Shown: positions 8,572 to 18,800 of the stretch, in pieces
Numbering within the stretch: position 1 is the first letter of the stretch
Layout: the number at the start of each line of letters is the position of its first letter
From: Hyunsoonleella ulvae
GTDB taxonomy: Bacteria > Bacteroidota > Bacteroidia > Flavobacteriales > Flavobacteriaceae
Assembly (NCBI RefSeq): GCF_016827605.1
Contig: NZ_JAEPJQ010000001.1
Location: 310,001-374,000, forward strand
DNA length: 64,000 bases
Direction: 5' to 3'
Notes under the pieces: model-generated
Database searches by the model: none
Told to the model about the DNA's origin: nothing
The model's input: only the letters and a program-made list of their open reading frames with translations
Position numbers and translations under genes: made by a program

Positions 8572-9474
8572 TTAAATCCTATTTAAAATAACGCTTACAT
8601 CTATCAGTAAAATACTGAATACACCTGCAAGAATTATAAATTTTAAAATGTTATGTAATATTAAGTATTGCACCTTAGTCGAAGATATCCATAACAATAA
8701 CAAAAATATTACCAACAAAAACAGGCTTAAATAAAAAAACAAGTACATGTGACCCACTTCAAAACGATATAAAAGCAGGTATATTGGTATCAATGTCATG
8801 CTTGCTAAAACTGTAAGCATGACTTTAGACATTTTTTCTCCATATGCTACTGGAATGGTAATATAATTTTGTGCAATGTCGCCTTTGATATTTTCCAAAT
8901 CCTTGGTTAGCTCCCTCATAGAAATCATGATAAACAAGAAAATCGCATGTACAAAAATTACGGTTTCAAAATTCTTGTAGTACATAAAAATCGCGAAGAA
9001 TGGGGTTATGGTTAATATGGCCGAAGTAAGATTACCTATAAATGGCAATCTCTTTAATTTATGTGAATAAAACCAAATACCAAAAATGTAAATTGAAAAG
9101 AATAATACCGCTTTAAAGGACACATAACTCGCCATGATTACAGCAACAAAATTTAATACAAAGTAAAAAGATAGTTTTGTGTTTTGACTAACCAACCTAT
9201 CTAGTCTTGACTTTATGGGACGATTTATCAAATCTTTTTCAGAATCGTAAAAACTATTAATAATATAGCCTCCTGCAATAGTTGCTGCTGATGCTAATAC
9301 CAGCATTAATAGATTTAAATCAAACACAACTTCTTTTAAGGGTTTGTTGTATGCTAAAATATAGACTGATGTAAGGTATTGCGCTATTACAATTATTAGA
9401 ATATTGTACCCACGAACAACAGAAAACATGCTGAAAAATTTGAGTAAAATATGTTTCTGTCTTCTGGAAAGCAT
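8572..9474 (-). CDS. UbiA-family prenyltransferase
   Basis: A 300-residue protein with 8-9 membrane helices. Both Asp-rich motifs that bind Mg-prenyl diphosphate are present: NSFYDSEKD at 73-81 and D192-LENIKGD199. The DxxNIKGD form and the flanking NRPIKSR resemble the (geranyl)geranylglyceryl-phosphate prenyltransferase-like branch found in Bacteroidetes. The acceptor is not certain. Its place beside mevalonate kinase and diphosphomevalonate decarboxylase supports an isoprenoid role in the membrane. Confidence 0.85.
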   Translation of the reverse strand: MLSRRQKHILLKFFSMFSVVRGYNILIIVIAQYLTSVYILAYNKPLKEVVFDLNLLMLVLASAATIAGGYIINSFYDSEKDLINRPIKSRLDRLVSQNTKLSFYFVLNFVAVIMASYVSFKAVLFFSIYIFGIWFYSHKLKRLPFIGNLTSAILTITPFFAIFMYYKNFETVIFVHAIFLFIMISMRELTKDLENIKGDIAQNYITIPVAYGEKMSKVMLTVLASMTLIPIYLLLYRFEVGHMYLFFYLSLFLLVIFLLLLWISSTKVQYLILHNILKFIILAGVFSILLIDVSVILNRI

Positions 9475-9541
9475 GCTATAGACTTATAACCCTTCAACTA
9501 GGCTCTGGGTAATAATTAACAGGAATAAAGATAGTTGAAAT

Positions 9542-10471
9542 TTAGAAGTTATAGACTACTTCTAATTTATAATCTGAAAGGGATTGTTTTGCTCTCTCTA
9601 TGTCTTCAGTAAAACCAAGAATGTAGCCTCCACCTCCAGAACCACATAATTTTAAATAGTAGTCGTTTGTTTCAATACCTTTTTTCCAAAGTTCATGAAA
9701 CTGTTGAGGAATCATAGGTTTAAAATGGTTTAAAACAATCTTAGAAAGTTGCTTTGTATTTCTAAATAACGACTTTAGGTCTCCTTTTAGGAAATCATCA
9801 ACACAAGCATCAGTATGTTTGATGAACTGATTTTTTAGCATACTACGGAAACCTTCTTGCTTCATTTTTTCCATGAACAAACCTACCATTGGGGCAGTTT
9901 CTCCTATGATGCCACTGTCTAACAAAAACACGCCACCCTTACCTTCACTTTGCTGTGCCGGAATACCTGTAGCCTCTATATTATCTTTTGAATTGATAAG
10001 GATTGGAATACTTAAATAGCTATTCAAAGGGTCTAAACCCGAAGAACTCCCATGAAAAAAAGATTCCATAGCTGAGAAAATAGATTTTAGCTTCAGAAGT
10101 TTTTCTCTGGTTAAATTCTCTAGAACCGTAATTTTATCAAAAGCATATTTATCATAAATAGCTGCAACTAATGCACCACTACTTCCTACACCATACCCTT
10201 GTGGAATAGACGAGTCGAAATACATACCAGAGTTTACATCTTGCAATAGCTTATCGATGTCAAACCTTACTACAGCATCATCAATACTTTGGATGTATTC
10301 TGTAAACTTTCTTAAACTTTCATTTGATATTATAGCTTCCTCCGAAACGTTATCGTCCTTTTTTAAGGCTCCATTATAAAAACTGTAGGGTATAGATAAT
10401 CCTTTAGAGTCTTTTATGATACCATATTCTCCAAAGAGTAAAATTTTCGAGTAAAAGAGAGGTCCTTTCAT
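9542..10471 (-). CDS. Mevalonate kinase-like GHMP kinase
   Basis: A 309-residue GHMP-fold protein. The ATP-binding motif 2 is P90-QGYGVGSSGAL, the likely catalytic residues are E135 in SAMESFFHG and D147 in SSGLDPL, and the C-terminal GSGGGGYILGF is GHMP motif 3. It follows the diphosphomevalonate decarboxylase gene on the same strand after a 70-bp gap, so it most likely phosphorylates mevalonate in the same pathway. The N-terminal motif SKILLFGEYGII is typical. A phosphomevalonate kinase role cannot be fully excluded, but the GLDP and motif spacing favour mevalonate kinase. Confidence 0.85.
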   Translation of the reverse strand: MKGPLFYSKILLFGEYGIIKDSKGLSIPYSFYNGALKKDDNVSEEAIISNESLRKFTEYIQSIDDAVVRFDIDKLLQDVNSGMYFDSSIPQGYGVGSSGALVAAIYDKYAFDKITVLENLTREKLLKLKSIFSAMESFFHGSSSGLDPLNSYLSIPILINSKDNIEATGIPAQQSEGKGGVFLLDSGIIGETAPMVGLFMEKMKQEGFRSMLKNQFIKHTDACVDDFLKGDLKSLFRNTKQLSKIVLNHFKPMIPQQFHELWKKGIETNDYYLKLCGSGGGGYILGFTEDIERAKQSLSDYKLEVVYNF

Positions 10472-10541
10472 AGTGGCTATTTTGTTTGAGAAAATATGTT
10501 TAACAAATATACTATTTTTTTAAACAAAAAAATTTATATCC

Positions 10542-11651
10542 TTATACTTTATTAGCCCCCAAACCAATAACGTCGCAAATATACTGTCCATTTTGGCAAT
10601 ATGCAACTAATTCATTTTGAATGAATTCTAAAACTTGAGTCGTTTCGTGTTCTGGGTACAGCACATGTACGTTGGCACCTGCATCTAAGGTAAAACAAAT
10701 CTTAGAGTCAGTTTCTTTTCTAAATCTCCAAATTTTATTGATAATTTCGAGTGTATTTGGTTTCATTAAAATAAAATACGGCATACTGGTCATCATCATG
10801 GCATGCAATGTTAAAGCCTCACTTTCTACCAAAGCTATGAACTTATCTAAATCGCCCTCCTTAAGGATAGAAACCATATCTGTAAGATTAACATGGGCTT
10901 GCTTAAAACGCTCTTGAGCAAAAGGATGACCGTGCATTAAATTATGGCCAACTGTGCTACTTACCTGTTTTTCTCCTTTATCAACTAAAAGAATGGTATC
11001 TTGATAATTTTTGAAGTTTTGGTGCACATCATAAGGATATTTTACACCAAAGAGATCAGAACTCCCTTCTATGCCGGCATGCTTACCCCAAACTACTAAA
11101 TCGCCCTCTATACTTCTACAGGCACTACCTGAACCCAATCGTGCTATAAAGGATGCTTTTTTGATAAAGTATTCTTCATTTAGCGATTCCTCGACTGCGC
11201 TCGGAATGACATCAGGCTTTAAAAGTTCTTTTTCAATACTCATTAAACACAATGCCAAAGCGCTCATGCCTGATGCAGAAGAGGCGATTCCAGAGCTGTG
11301 CGGGAATGTGTTTGAGGTTTCTATTTTAAAATGATAGTCTTTTAAAAATGGTAAATAGACTTCTACCCTTTTAAAAAATGTTTCAATTTTAGGTTTGAAA
11401 TCGTTTTTCTGTTCTCCATCTAAAAAGATATCAAAAGAAAAATCATTAGTATCTTGTTTTCTTATAAAGCTTAAAGATGTTATGGTTTTGCAATTACTAA
11501 GGGTAAAACTAATGGAAGGGTTTTCGGGTATTTGATGTTTCTTTTTACCCCAGTATTTAATTAAAGCAATATTACTAGGAGAAGACCAGCTAAAGCATCC
11601 CTTATCAACAGTATTTGAGTAGGATTTTGGTATAAATTCTTTTTCTATCAT
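10542..11651 (-). CDS. mvaD: Diphosphomevalonate decarboxylase with a repeat-encoded insertion
   Basis: A 369-residue protein carrying the family signatures SNIALIKYWGKK (26-37), SFTLS, HSSGIASSASGMSALAL (118-134) and ARLGSGSACRS (170-180). It makes isopentenyl diphosphate from mevalonate diphosphate with ATP use and loss of CO2. Residues about 146-160 (PDVIPSAVEESLNEEYF) are an extra segment between two helices and correspond to a dispersed DNA repeat (11185-11213). The catalytic residues lie outside it, so activity is probably kept. It is the first gene of a minus-strand run continuing to mevalonate kinase and ubiA. Confidence 0.92.
   Translation of the reverse strand: MIEKEFIPKSYSNTVDKGCFSWSSPSNIALIKYWGKKKHQIPENPSISFTLSNCKTITSLSFIRKQDTNDFSFDIFLDGEQKNDFKPKIETFFKRVEVYLPFLKDYHFKIETSNTFPHSSGIASSASGMSALALCLMSIEKELLKPDVIPSAVEESLNEEYFIKKASFIARLGSGSACRSIEGDLVVWGKHAGIEGSSDLFGVKYPYDVHQNFKNYQDTILLVDKGEKQVSSTVGHNLMHGHPFAQERFKQAHVNLTDMVSILKEGDLDKFIALVESEALTLHAMMMTSMPYFILMKPNTLEIINKIWRFRKETDSKICFTLDAGANVHVLYPEHETTQVLEFIQNELVAYCQNGQYICDVIGLGANKV
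11185..11213 (-). repeat. Dispersed palindromic repeat inside mvaD
   Basis: The stretch around attcctcgactgcgctcgga is a near-palindrome (ATTCC..CGA / TCG.GAAT). On the minus strand it translates as VIPSAVEES. I know this sequence as a common intergenic repeat of Bacteroidetes. Here it is inserted in frame in a conserved enzyme. Copy number was not counted. Confidence 0.6.
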
Positions 11652-11737
11652 CTATCTTTTTTAACTGCACAAAGATAAGGTTTCAATTGATTAGAGCCTT
11701 TAAGAAACTACATAAAACAAATTCTATGCTTTTTTTA

Positions 11738-11758
11738 GATCCCGCAAAAGAGCGGGAT
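11738..11758. repeat. Perfect hairpin between mvaD and the DUF1697 gene
   Basis: ATCCCGC-aaaaga-GCGGGAT forms a 7-bp GC-rich stem in AT-rich DNA. Neither strand shows a T-run immediately after the stem, so a plain intrinsic terminator is not well supported. It may be another copy of a small palindromic repeat or a weak terminator for the DUF1697 gene, which ends 39 bp to its right. Confidence 0.4.
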
Positions 11759-11796
11759 TAGTTCAGCTTATAGTTTATAATGCGTCTTACAGACTT

Positions 11797-12327
11797 TTAT
11801 AAACTAAGCTTCATTAATTTTACCATTGTTTTATAATTTCTGGCTGTTGCTGTAATTTTTAATTTCCGTTCAAAGAAATTGTTACTAAATTTTGCAGTCC
11901 CATACCCTGTGGAGCAATAAAAATATACCGCCCTATCTGTTATTTTAAACTCTTCATTGGGATAGGATAACTGAGACACACTATCAACTAATATTTTATC
12001 TGCTTTAGAATATAGCATCATAAAATAACTGTTCTCTTTCTTTTCTTGAGGAAACGGACAATCATCAAAAATTTGTTTTAGCGTTTCTGGTGTTAATACC
12101 AAAACAGGCACTTCAAAGCCAAAATAAGATGTAATAGCTTCATGAATTATATGCTCTAATTCTACTTTATCTTTTTCTAAAGATTTAAAAATTACATTCC
12201 CACTTTGTATATATGTTTGTACGTCTTCCAAACCAGATTTAGTAAGCAATTCACGCAAGTCTACCATGGGAATCTTTTTCTGCCCACTTACGTTTATACC
12301 TCTTAAAAGTGCAATATATTTAGTCAT
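11797..12327 (-). CDS. DUF1697 family protein
   Basis: A 176-residue protein beginning MTKYIALLRGINVSGQKKIPM, followed by L-TYIQSGNVIF. These are the hallmark blocks of DUF1697 (YAAALLRGINVGG-K-M and Y-QSGNVVF). The fold is known but no reaction is established. Its start overlaps the end of the DUF4174 gene by 8 bp, so the two are coupled. Confidence 0.85.
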   Translation of the reverse strand: MTKYIALLRGINVSGQKKIPMVDLRELLTKSGLEDVQTYIQSGNVIFKSLEKDKVELEHIIHEAITSYFGFEVPVLVLTPETLKQIFDDCPFPQEKKENSYFMMLYSKADKILVDSVSQLSYPNEEFKITDRAVYFYCSTGYGTAKFSNNFFERKLKITATARNYKTMVKLMKLSL

Positions 12328-12727
12328 TCTTTTTGTTTCTGAGTTCTTGTCGTCTCATCGGCATTTTGTCAATAAGATTAAAAAACGTATTTGCGTTTTC
12401 TACGTTATTCGAATTAAACTTTTTGCCACCATCTAACCCTAGCAACATATTATTAAATCCCGTTAGTTTTTTGTCCACTAAAACTACTTTTGCATCATTG
12501 TTAAAATCATAGTATTTACATGTATCGCCTATACATTTGTAAACCACCAACCTTCTATCTATAAGTTTATCTTTTTCTGTTTTTAGAATATTAAATTGTT
12601 CTATGGCACGTGTCTCATTGTTTTTATCCGCTGAAATTACAATCACACGATTTTCCCATAGATGTTTATCTAGATCTTGAGACCACACTGTATGTGATAA
12701 GAAAAACACCAAAACCAGATACTTCAT
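12320..12727 (-). CDS. DUF4174-like exported protein
   Basis: A 135-residue protein with a signal peptide (MKYLVLVFFLSHTVWSQ). The mature part carries WENRVIVISADKNN near its start and FNILKTEKDKLIDRRLVVYKC, as in DUF4174 (thioredoxin-like fold without an active-site CxxC), and ends LIDKMPMRRQELRNKK. The family often has GLDGGKK--R near the C-terminus; GLDGGKKF is visible here. It lies 4 bp from the flavoprotein gene upstream in a tight operon. The role is unknown. Confidence 0.7.
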   Translation of the reverse strand: MKYLVLVFFLSHTVWSQDLDKHLWENRVIVISADKNNETRAIEQFNILKTEKDKLIDRRLVVYKCIGDTCKYYDFNNDAKVVLVDKKLTGFNNMLLGLDGGKKFNSNNVENANTFFNLIDKMPMRRQELRNKKND

Positions 12728-12731
12728 AACA

Positions 12732-13943
12732 TTATGAATTTATTATAGCTTTTGCTGCAATATAAGCTCCAGTCCATGCATTTTGAAAATTAAAACCTCC
12801 TGTTACTGCATCAATATTTAGTACTTCGCCTGCAAAATAAAGTCCTTTAACATGCTTACTTTCAAAGGTTTTAAAATTGACTTCTTTAAGATTTACACCT
12901 CCAGCGGTAACAAACTCTTCTTTAAAAGTACTTTTGCCATCCACATTAAAAACAGCTTGGGTTAATTGACTCGCCAAGTTTTCTAAGTGTGTTTTATTTA
13001 AATCTGCCCAACGGGTCTCTTCCATAATTTTTGAAGCTAAGACTAATTTATGCCATAATCGCTTTGGGATATCAAATTGCGTAGATTTAAAAACTGTTTT
13101 TTTAGCTAAATCTTGTTTTAATTCTTTTAAGACATCTAGACACCCATCAAAAGATTGTTTAATAAAATTTACTTCTATTTGAAATTTGTAATCTCGTTTT
13201 GCTAATTCCAACGCTCCAAAAGCCGACAATTTTAAAACGGATGGCGCACTCATTCCCCAATGTGTTATTAAAAGCGGCCCTTCACTCCATAAATCTGTTC
13301 CCAAAACCTTTATTTCTACATCTTTGGCTACCACTCCTGGAATACCAATAATGCGATCATCCTTTATATTGAAAGTAAATAAAGAGGGGACAGGCTGAAT
13401 AATGGTATGCCCTAAATGTTCAAGCATATTCCAAACTTTAACATTACTTCCCGTTGCTACAAGGATTTTTTCTGCTAAAAACAAATCTTGCGTTGTTTCT
13501 ATTTTAAAATGATTGTTTGCTTTAGTAATGGCTCTAACCGATTGGTTATACTTAACCTCAACACCAAATTTTTTAGCTTCATCCAAAAAACAATCGATAA
13601 TGGTTTGTGATGAGTTGGATACAGGAAACATTCTACCATCTTCTTCAATTTTTAATGGTACACCTCTTTTTTCAAACCATGCAATCGTATCTCCCGTCAT
13701 AAATTGATGAAAGGGACCTAGTAGTTCTTTTTCTCCTCTAGGATAGTTTAAGGTTAAGTCTTTGGGAATAAATTCAGCATGTGTTACGTTACAGCGCCCC
13801 CCTCCTGAAACCTTTACCTTGGTTAAGCCTTCTTTTCCCCGTTCTAGAATGGTTACTTTTAGGTTTGGATGTAATTCTGCAATGTTTATTGCCGCAAAAA
13901 AGCCTGCTGCCCCACCTCCTACAATAATTACATCGCTTTTCAT
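12732..13943 (-). CDS. HI0933/YhiN-like flavoprotein (NAD(P)/FAD-dependent oxidoreductase)
   Basis: A 403-residue protein. The N-terminal dinucleotide-binding motif IIVGGGAAGFFAAI (6-19) and the GGGRCNVTH block near residue 46 define the HI0933-like flavoprotein family. The C-terminal FAGEVLNIDAVTGGFNFQNAWTGAYIA is the second FAD contact. These are putative oxidoreductases (aminoacetone oxidase or BaiN-like); the physiological substrate is not known. The start overlaps the stop of the glycerophosphodiesterase gene by one base (TAATG). Confidence 0.88.
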   Translation of the reverse strand: MKSDVIIVGGGAAGFFAAINIAELHPNLKVTILERGKEGLTKVKVSGGGRCNVTHAEFIPKDLTLNYPRGEKELLGPFHQFMTGDTIAWFEKRGVPLKIEEDGRMFPVSNSSQTIIDCFLDEAKKFGVEVKYNQSVRAITKANNHFKIETTQDLFLAEKILVATGSNVKVWNMLEHLGHTIIQPVPSLFTFNIKDDRIIGIPGVVAKDVEIKVLGTDLWSEGPLLITHWGMSAPSVLKLSAFGALELAKRDYKFQIEVNFIKQSFDGCLDVLKELKQDLAKKTVFKSTQFDIPKRLWHKLVLASKIMEETRWADLNKTHLENLASQLTQAVFNVDGKSTFKEEFVTAGGVNLKEVNFKTFESKHVKGLYFAGEVLNIDAVTGGFNFQNAWTGAYIAAKAIINS

Positions 13944-14629
13944 TATATCCTATCTGGGTAGTCTGAAATAATACCGTCTACACCGTAAGATTGAATTCTA
14001 GCCAGTGGTTTTAAATTGTTTACCGTAAAGGCTAATACCTTATAGTTTTCTCTAAGTGTTTCTACAATTTCGGCAGTTAGCATCGTATAATCCACGTGTA
14101 TTGAAACCGCATTAACGGTTTTTGCATAAGCTACTGCAGCATCTATATTATTATCAGTAAGCACACCTAAAGGAATCTCTTTATTGATGTTATATACCGT
14201 TTCTAAAAGCTCGTATTGGAAACTTGACACTATAAAGTTTTTGTATTCCCAGCCTTTTTTATCTACATAAAACGTAATGATTCTTGCCGCCTCTTTGGCA
14301 GTATCGCGACCTTTTAGCTCCACATTCAACAAACATTTATTATCGACAAAAGCTAAAACTTGGGATAGCGTTGGAATTTCAAAATTTCCTTTGGTTTTCA
14401 GCCGCTTCAATTCTCGATATTTGAATTTAGAAATTTCGCCTGAGCCGTCAGTCATTCTGTCCAAAGTAAAGTCATGAAATACCACCAACTCTCCAGACGC
14501 ACATCTATGCACATCAATTTCAATACCATCAACACCCAAAGCTAATGCTTTCTTTATAGATGGTAAGGTATTTTCTGCCACATGCCCTTTTGCTCCTCTA
14601 TGTCCAATTTTTAACACAGGTAAATCCAT
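13943..14629 (-). CDS. Glycerophosphodiester phosphodiesterase
   Basis: A 228-residue TIM-barrel enzyme of the GDPD family. It shows IGHRGAKGHVAENT (catalytic His/Arg at the N-terminus), the metal-binding EIDVHRC, then FHDFTLDRMTDGSG, and the C-terminal GVDGIISDYPD. It hydrolyses glycerophosphodiesters to glycerol-3-phosphate and an alcohol. No signal peptide is seen, so it should act in the cytoplasm. It is the first gene of the operon running down to DUF1697. Confidence 0.9.
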   Translation of the reverse strand: MDLPVLKIGHRGAKGHVAENTLPSIKKALALGVDGIEIDVHRCASGELVVFHDFTLDRMTDGSGEISKFKYRELKRLKTKGNFEIPTLSQVLAFVDNKCLLNVELKGRDTAKEAARIITFYVDKKGWEYKNFIVSSFQYELLETVYNINKEIPLGVLTDNNIDAAVAYAKTVNAVSIHVDYTMLTAEIVETLRENYKVLAFTVNNLKPLARIQSYGVDGIISDYPDRI

Positions 14630-14694
14630 TTATGCGTTTTTACGAACTAATAAAATCTGCGTAAATTTAACCCTATAAATTTTGATTACCTAAA

Positions 14695-15489
14695 ATGAAT
14701 AAACTTCTCATTATATTTTTTTTGATTTTTTTAGGATGCCATACTGGCAAACTCAAGGTTATTGCTGATTTACCCAAAAATTTAAAAGAAGCATCTGCCA
14801 TTGAAAAGGTAACGCATTCTGATATATTATGGACCATTGAAGACTCTGGAAATAAGAACAATATTTACGGGGTTAATTTAAAAGGAACAATTGTAAGAGA
14901 TATCGACATAAAAAATGCCAGTAACATAGATTGGGAAGATTTAACATCTGATAAAGACGGTAATTTATATATTGGCGACTTTGGCAATAATAGTAAAAAT
15001 AGGGACGATTTTACTATTTACAAAGTATCCAATTTAAATAAAGATAAAACCAAGGCCGGTCGCATTAATTTCATGCTACCAAAACATGTTAAACCTAAAG
15101 ATTTTGAAGCGTTTTTTATCTGGAAAGATTACTTCTACATCTTCAGCAAAGAGCATAAAACCAGTATGCTCTTTAAGGTCCCCAATAAAATTGGACTACA
15201 TACCGCCACACTTGTTAAAAGTTTTAATCTAGACGGAAAAAACCATAGAATAACTTCTGCCGACATTAGTAATGATGGTAAAACCATTGTATTACTGAAT
15301 CATGATAAACTATGGAAAATAACCAATTTTAATGATGATTATTTTTTTGAAGGTCGCATAGAGGAACTAAAATTCGATCATAATTCCCAAAAAGAAGGTA
15401 TTTGTTTTAAAGACCCCAATACTGTTTATATCACTGATGAAAAAACCAAAGGGGAGGGCGGTAATCTTTACGAATTTAAAATTAACTAA
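14695..15489 (+). CDS. Lipoprotein of beta-propeller type
   Basis: A 264-residue protein with a lipobox (LIFLGC at 14-19). The mature part repeats blades such as IDWEDLTSDKDGNLYIGDFGNN and ISNDGKTIVLLN, as in SdiA-regulated or esterase-like phytase-like propellers, and ends KGEGGNLYEFKIN. It probably sits on a membrane facing the periplasm or the surface. It is convergent with the thioredoxin gene and the two stop codons overlap. The function is not known. Confidence 0.65.
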   Translation: MNKLLIIFFLIFLGCHTGKLKVIADLPKNLKEASAIEKVTHSDILWTIEDSGNKNNIYGVNLKGTIVRDIDIKNASNIDWEDLTSDKDGNLYIGDFGNNSKNRDDFTIYKVSNLNKDKTKAGRINFMLPKHVKPKDFEAFFIWKDYFYIFSKEHKTSMLFKVPNKIGLHTATLVKSFNLDGKNHRITSADISNDGKTIVLLNHDKLWKITNFNDDYFFEGRIEELKFDHNSQKEGICFKDPNTVYITDEKTKGEGGNLYEFKIN

Positions 15490-15797
15490 ACGGTTATGCC
15501 TGAATGTGTTTGTATAACATTTAGGACATCTTTCTTTTGAAGTACGCCAGACTGTCTCCATTTAGGTTCGCCATCCACAAATAATAGCATTGTAGGTACA
15601 CTTCTTACCTGATATTTCATGGCTAATGGGTTGTTTTTATCAATATCTATTTTTACGATTTTAACCGCATCGCCAACTTCATCTTTTACATCTTTAAGAA
15701 TAGGCATTAAAGCTTGACATGGGCCACACCAAGTTGCAAAAAAATCTACTAATACTACTTTTTCTGAATTGATGATATCGTTAAAACTACTTTTCAT
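15486..15797 (-). CDS. Thioredoxin
   Basis: A 103-residue single-domain thioredoxin with WCGPC at residues 23-27 and the cis-Pro motif RSVPTMLLF. No signal peptide is present, so it is cytosolic. It stands downstream of the large phosphoesterase region on the opposite side of a palindromic repeat. It could reduce the Msr enzymes encoded further on, but no direct linkage is visible. Confidence 0.9.
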   Translation of the reverse strand: MKSSFNDIINSEKVVLVDFFATWCGPCQALMPILKDVKDEVGDAVKIVKIDIDKNNPLAMKYQVRSVPTMLLFVDGEPKWRQSGVLQKKDVLNVIQTHSGITV

Positions 15798-15862
15798 TTT
15801 TATTCATTTTTTATGTCTTTTTAGACGTAAAAATCATGATAACATTACAGTATAAAAATGAG

Positions 15863-15883
15863 ACCCTGAAACAAGTTCAGGGT
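15863..15883. repeat. Palindromic intergenic repeat
   Basis: ACCCTGAA-acaag-TTCAGGGT is a perfect 8-bp inverted repeat. It matches the CCCTGAA-CTTGTTTCAGGG element that I recall as frequent between genes of Flavobacteriia. It lies between the thioredoxin start and the end of the phosphoesterase gene and may serve as a transcription barrier. Confidence 0.55.
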
Positions 15884-15894
15884 GGCACTTTGTG

Positions 15895-18800
15895 TCAAAA
15901 CCCAAAACCTAACTTAAAAGCCAAGAGCAAACCATCATCGCTATTAAAAACTGAAAGGTTTAAGGTCATCATATCTGCAGCATTGGCAAAAACACCACCT
16001 CCAAAAGAGTTATTCCATGTATTTGAATCTTCGCCATCCAACCATACTCTACCATAGTCTACACCTCCATAAAAACCGATATTTAAAGGCAGTAATCCTG
16101 TTTTTACTTTTCTAAGGTTTACACGTACATCTGTAGTTTGCACAAAAGCAGAGTTACCAATAAAACGCTCATCCCTATACCCTCTTAAACCATTATTTCT
16201 ACCTAAACTCGCTGCTTGATAAAACTCAAAATCGTTACCTAAATTTACATGCCCCCTTAGTTTTGTAGCTAAAACTAGTTGTCCGCTGGGCACCAACTTA
16301 TAATCAAAACCTAATTCTGGAATAATATACCCAAAGCCTTTTGAGGTACTCACATTATTTCTATATCCTGCTTGAATTGCGAATAACATCCCCAGTGTTG
16401 GAAACGCCGCATTATCCGTATTAGCATATTCATATTTGGCATCAGCCCCATAAAAATCTTGTTGATCAAAAACAGAATTGTTTATTTCATTTGGCTCTGC
16501 AATAAATCTCCCTGCTGTCCTATCCACCTCGTTAGATTCATAGGATACCCCAACCTTTAAACTTGCACCTAACCTACCTCTCCATATTAATGCTGGGGCC
16601 ACTTTAAAGGTTCGTAGTTTTACCCGATTATAATCTAAATCGAACATATCATCATCTTCAGCATTTGGATTTACTGTTGCATTACCAAAGCCAAAAAAGT
16701 TGATGGCATAATTTGGACTAGTAAATTTAGTATCCACAGCAAGATTCCAATGACCAACTACATTTGCAAATTCTGCATGATATCCTAAATCAAATCCATT
16801 TGTTGCAAAATAATACGCTGCCGAAATGGTATGTTGCGCGCTAAACGGATTACGCTCAAAACCATAATTGGTTAAGGTGTTTACAAATCCTATATTTAGA
16901 CCATCGTCTGGATTGGCTCCTATAGAAGGCACAAATTGATTTGAACTATTTTTTAGCTTCTTATAATCGTATACATTGGTTTCGTAATCATCTGTTAACT
17001 TTATTGCACCTTCTTGTGTTAGAAAGGTATTCTTTTTCGATTTATGGTCGTATATCTTTAATCGTCTTCCATTTTTAATGTTGTACACATCATTATTTTG
17101 CCCTCCGATAATACGAACTTTAATGAGATTATCGCCCGATCCAAACACTTCAAATTGATCGTCATCATCTAAACCATAAATCCAAATTTCTTTGGTTTCT
17201 GTAGCATTATAAGTGCGCTCATGAAATTTATCTGCTTTTTTACCTTTTTTTATTCTGTAGGCAACAACCTTGGTTTCTCCGTAAGGCAAACGTTCTATAT
17301 CAAACCAATCATCTTTATGGGTTCCTTTAATCACACCGTATTTATTCATGTGTTGATAATAGGCATCAGATATTTTTTGAAGATTTGCTTTTCTACCAAG
17401 TAACTTCTGTTTTATGTCTTGAATAGTATTTTGATCTACTTCTGATGGAAAGCTTTTAAAAGCACTATCAATAACATCTTCTGTTAAATTCTCTACGATA
17501 CGTTTTACTTGGGCATCCCAAACTGACTTTCCTGATTGATTGATTAAAGCCATATCTAAGGGATAAGGCTCCAAATTAAACCACTTAGGGCTTTTTAACT
17601 CTTTATCATAACTCTGCATTAAGCGAAGCGTAGGCACTATTTTTGTTGCCAAGTTAAGTAGTGCCCCATCTGCCATTATAGAAAATGCCTGATCGCGGTC
17701 TCTAGGCACTGGCCTATATACTTTTTTACCATCTATTTTAAACTCTGCCCAACGCCATTGGTCTTCGTGCCTATCCCAGTCCCCAATTAACATATCAAAT
17801 AGTCTTGCTCTGATGTAGGCTTCTTCATCTAAAACAAAATCTTCGTCTTTATTTAATTTTTTGAGTACATCATCTGTACTAATTAATTTGTTAGAAAATC
17901 CGAAACTCGCCTTATCGCCATGTCCTGAATCGGTACGCTCTTCAATCATATACAATTCGTTACCGAACTCACTAGCAAAATGCCCAAGTGCGTTTTGTTT
18001 TGGCACATAATACAGTACTGGATTGGTATGGTAAATCCCAACAGCATCAGACAATGTTCCTATGGTAAATGGCGCATAGGGATGGGATCCCGTAAATACA
18101 TCTAGTAACAAACCCTCGGTATAGGTATCGTTAAATTGCCCTTCGATGTACTGATCTTTAAACGCCACCGCTTGAAGGTATTGCACTGCATTTTTTCTGA
18201 GTGCCCGCATCACATACTGCCTTCCCTTTTTATCTTCTAATCGTAAGGATTTAGATTGATGTCCCCCTCCTTTCCTAATCACTTTTAAACCTCCTAATAA
18301 GGTATCTAAATCTACTGTTGGCGCTTTTACTTTGGTGCTAAAATCTTTACGATAACGATCGCCCCAAAAGAATTGATACAAACCGCCCTTAGTAGTTTCT
18401 TCCTCTGTGTAAACTGATGCTGTTTTATCTACTGGATAAGATTTTGGGTACGTGTTAAATACTTTTCTATCATTTGGCTTAAGTACTTGTGTTTGAAATA
18501 CCACCTTATCATTTACATAAAAACGGACATGGGACGATCCATCTTTAAACACATCTAAACGTGCATATCCCATAGCTCCGTAAGAGAACTGTCCGCCACC
18601 AACATTACGGGTCGCCATTTTTTTAGAGCCTGAACCACTTACTATTTGAGGCAGGTTATCCTCAATAATATATTGCAAATTATGGTCATGTCCAGATACA
18701 AAAATGGTTTTATCGTTTTCTTGAGCTAATGTAATCATGCGTTTTCTTAGCTCGTTATATTTGCTGTTCTGATTATCTACAGTAACAACACCTCCTGTTT

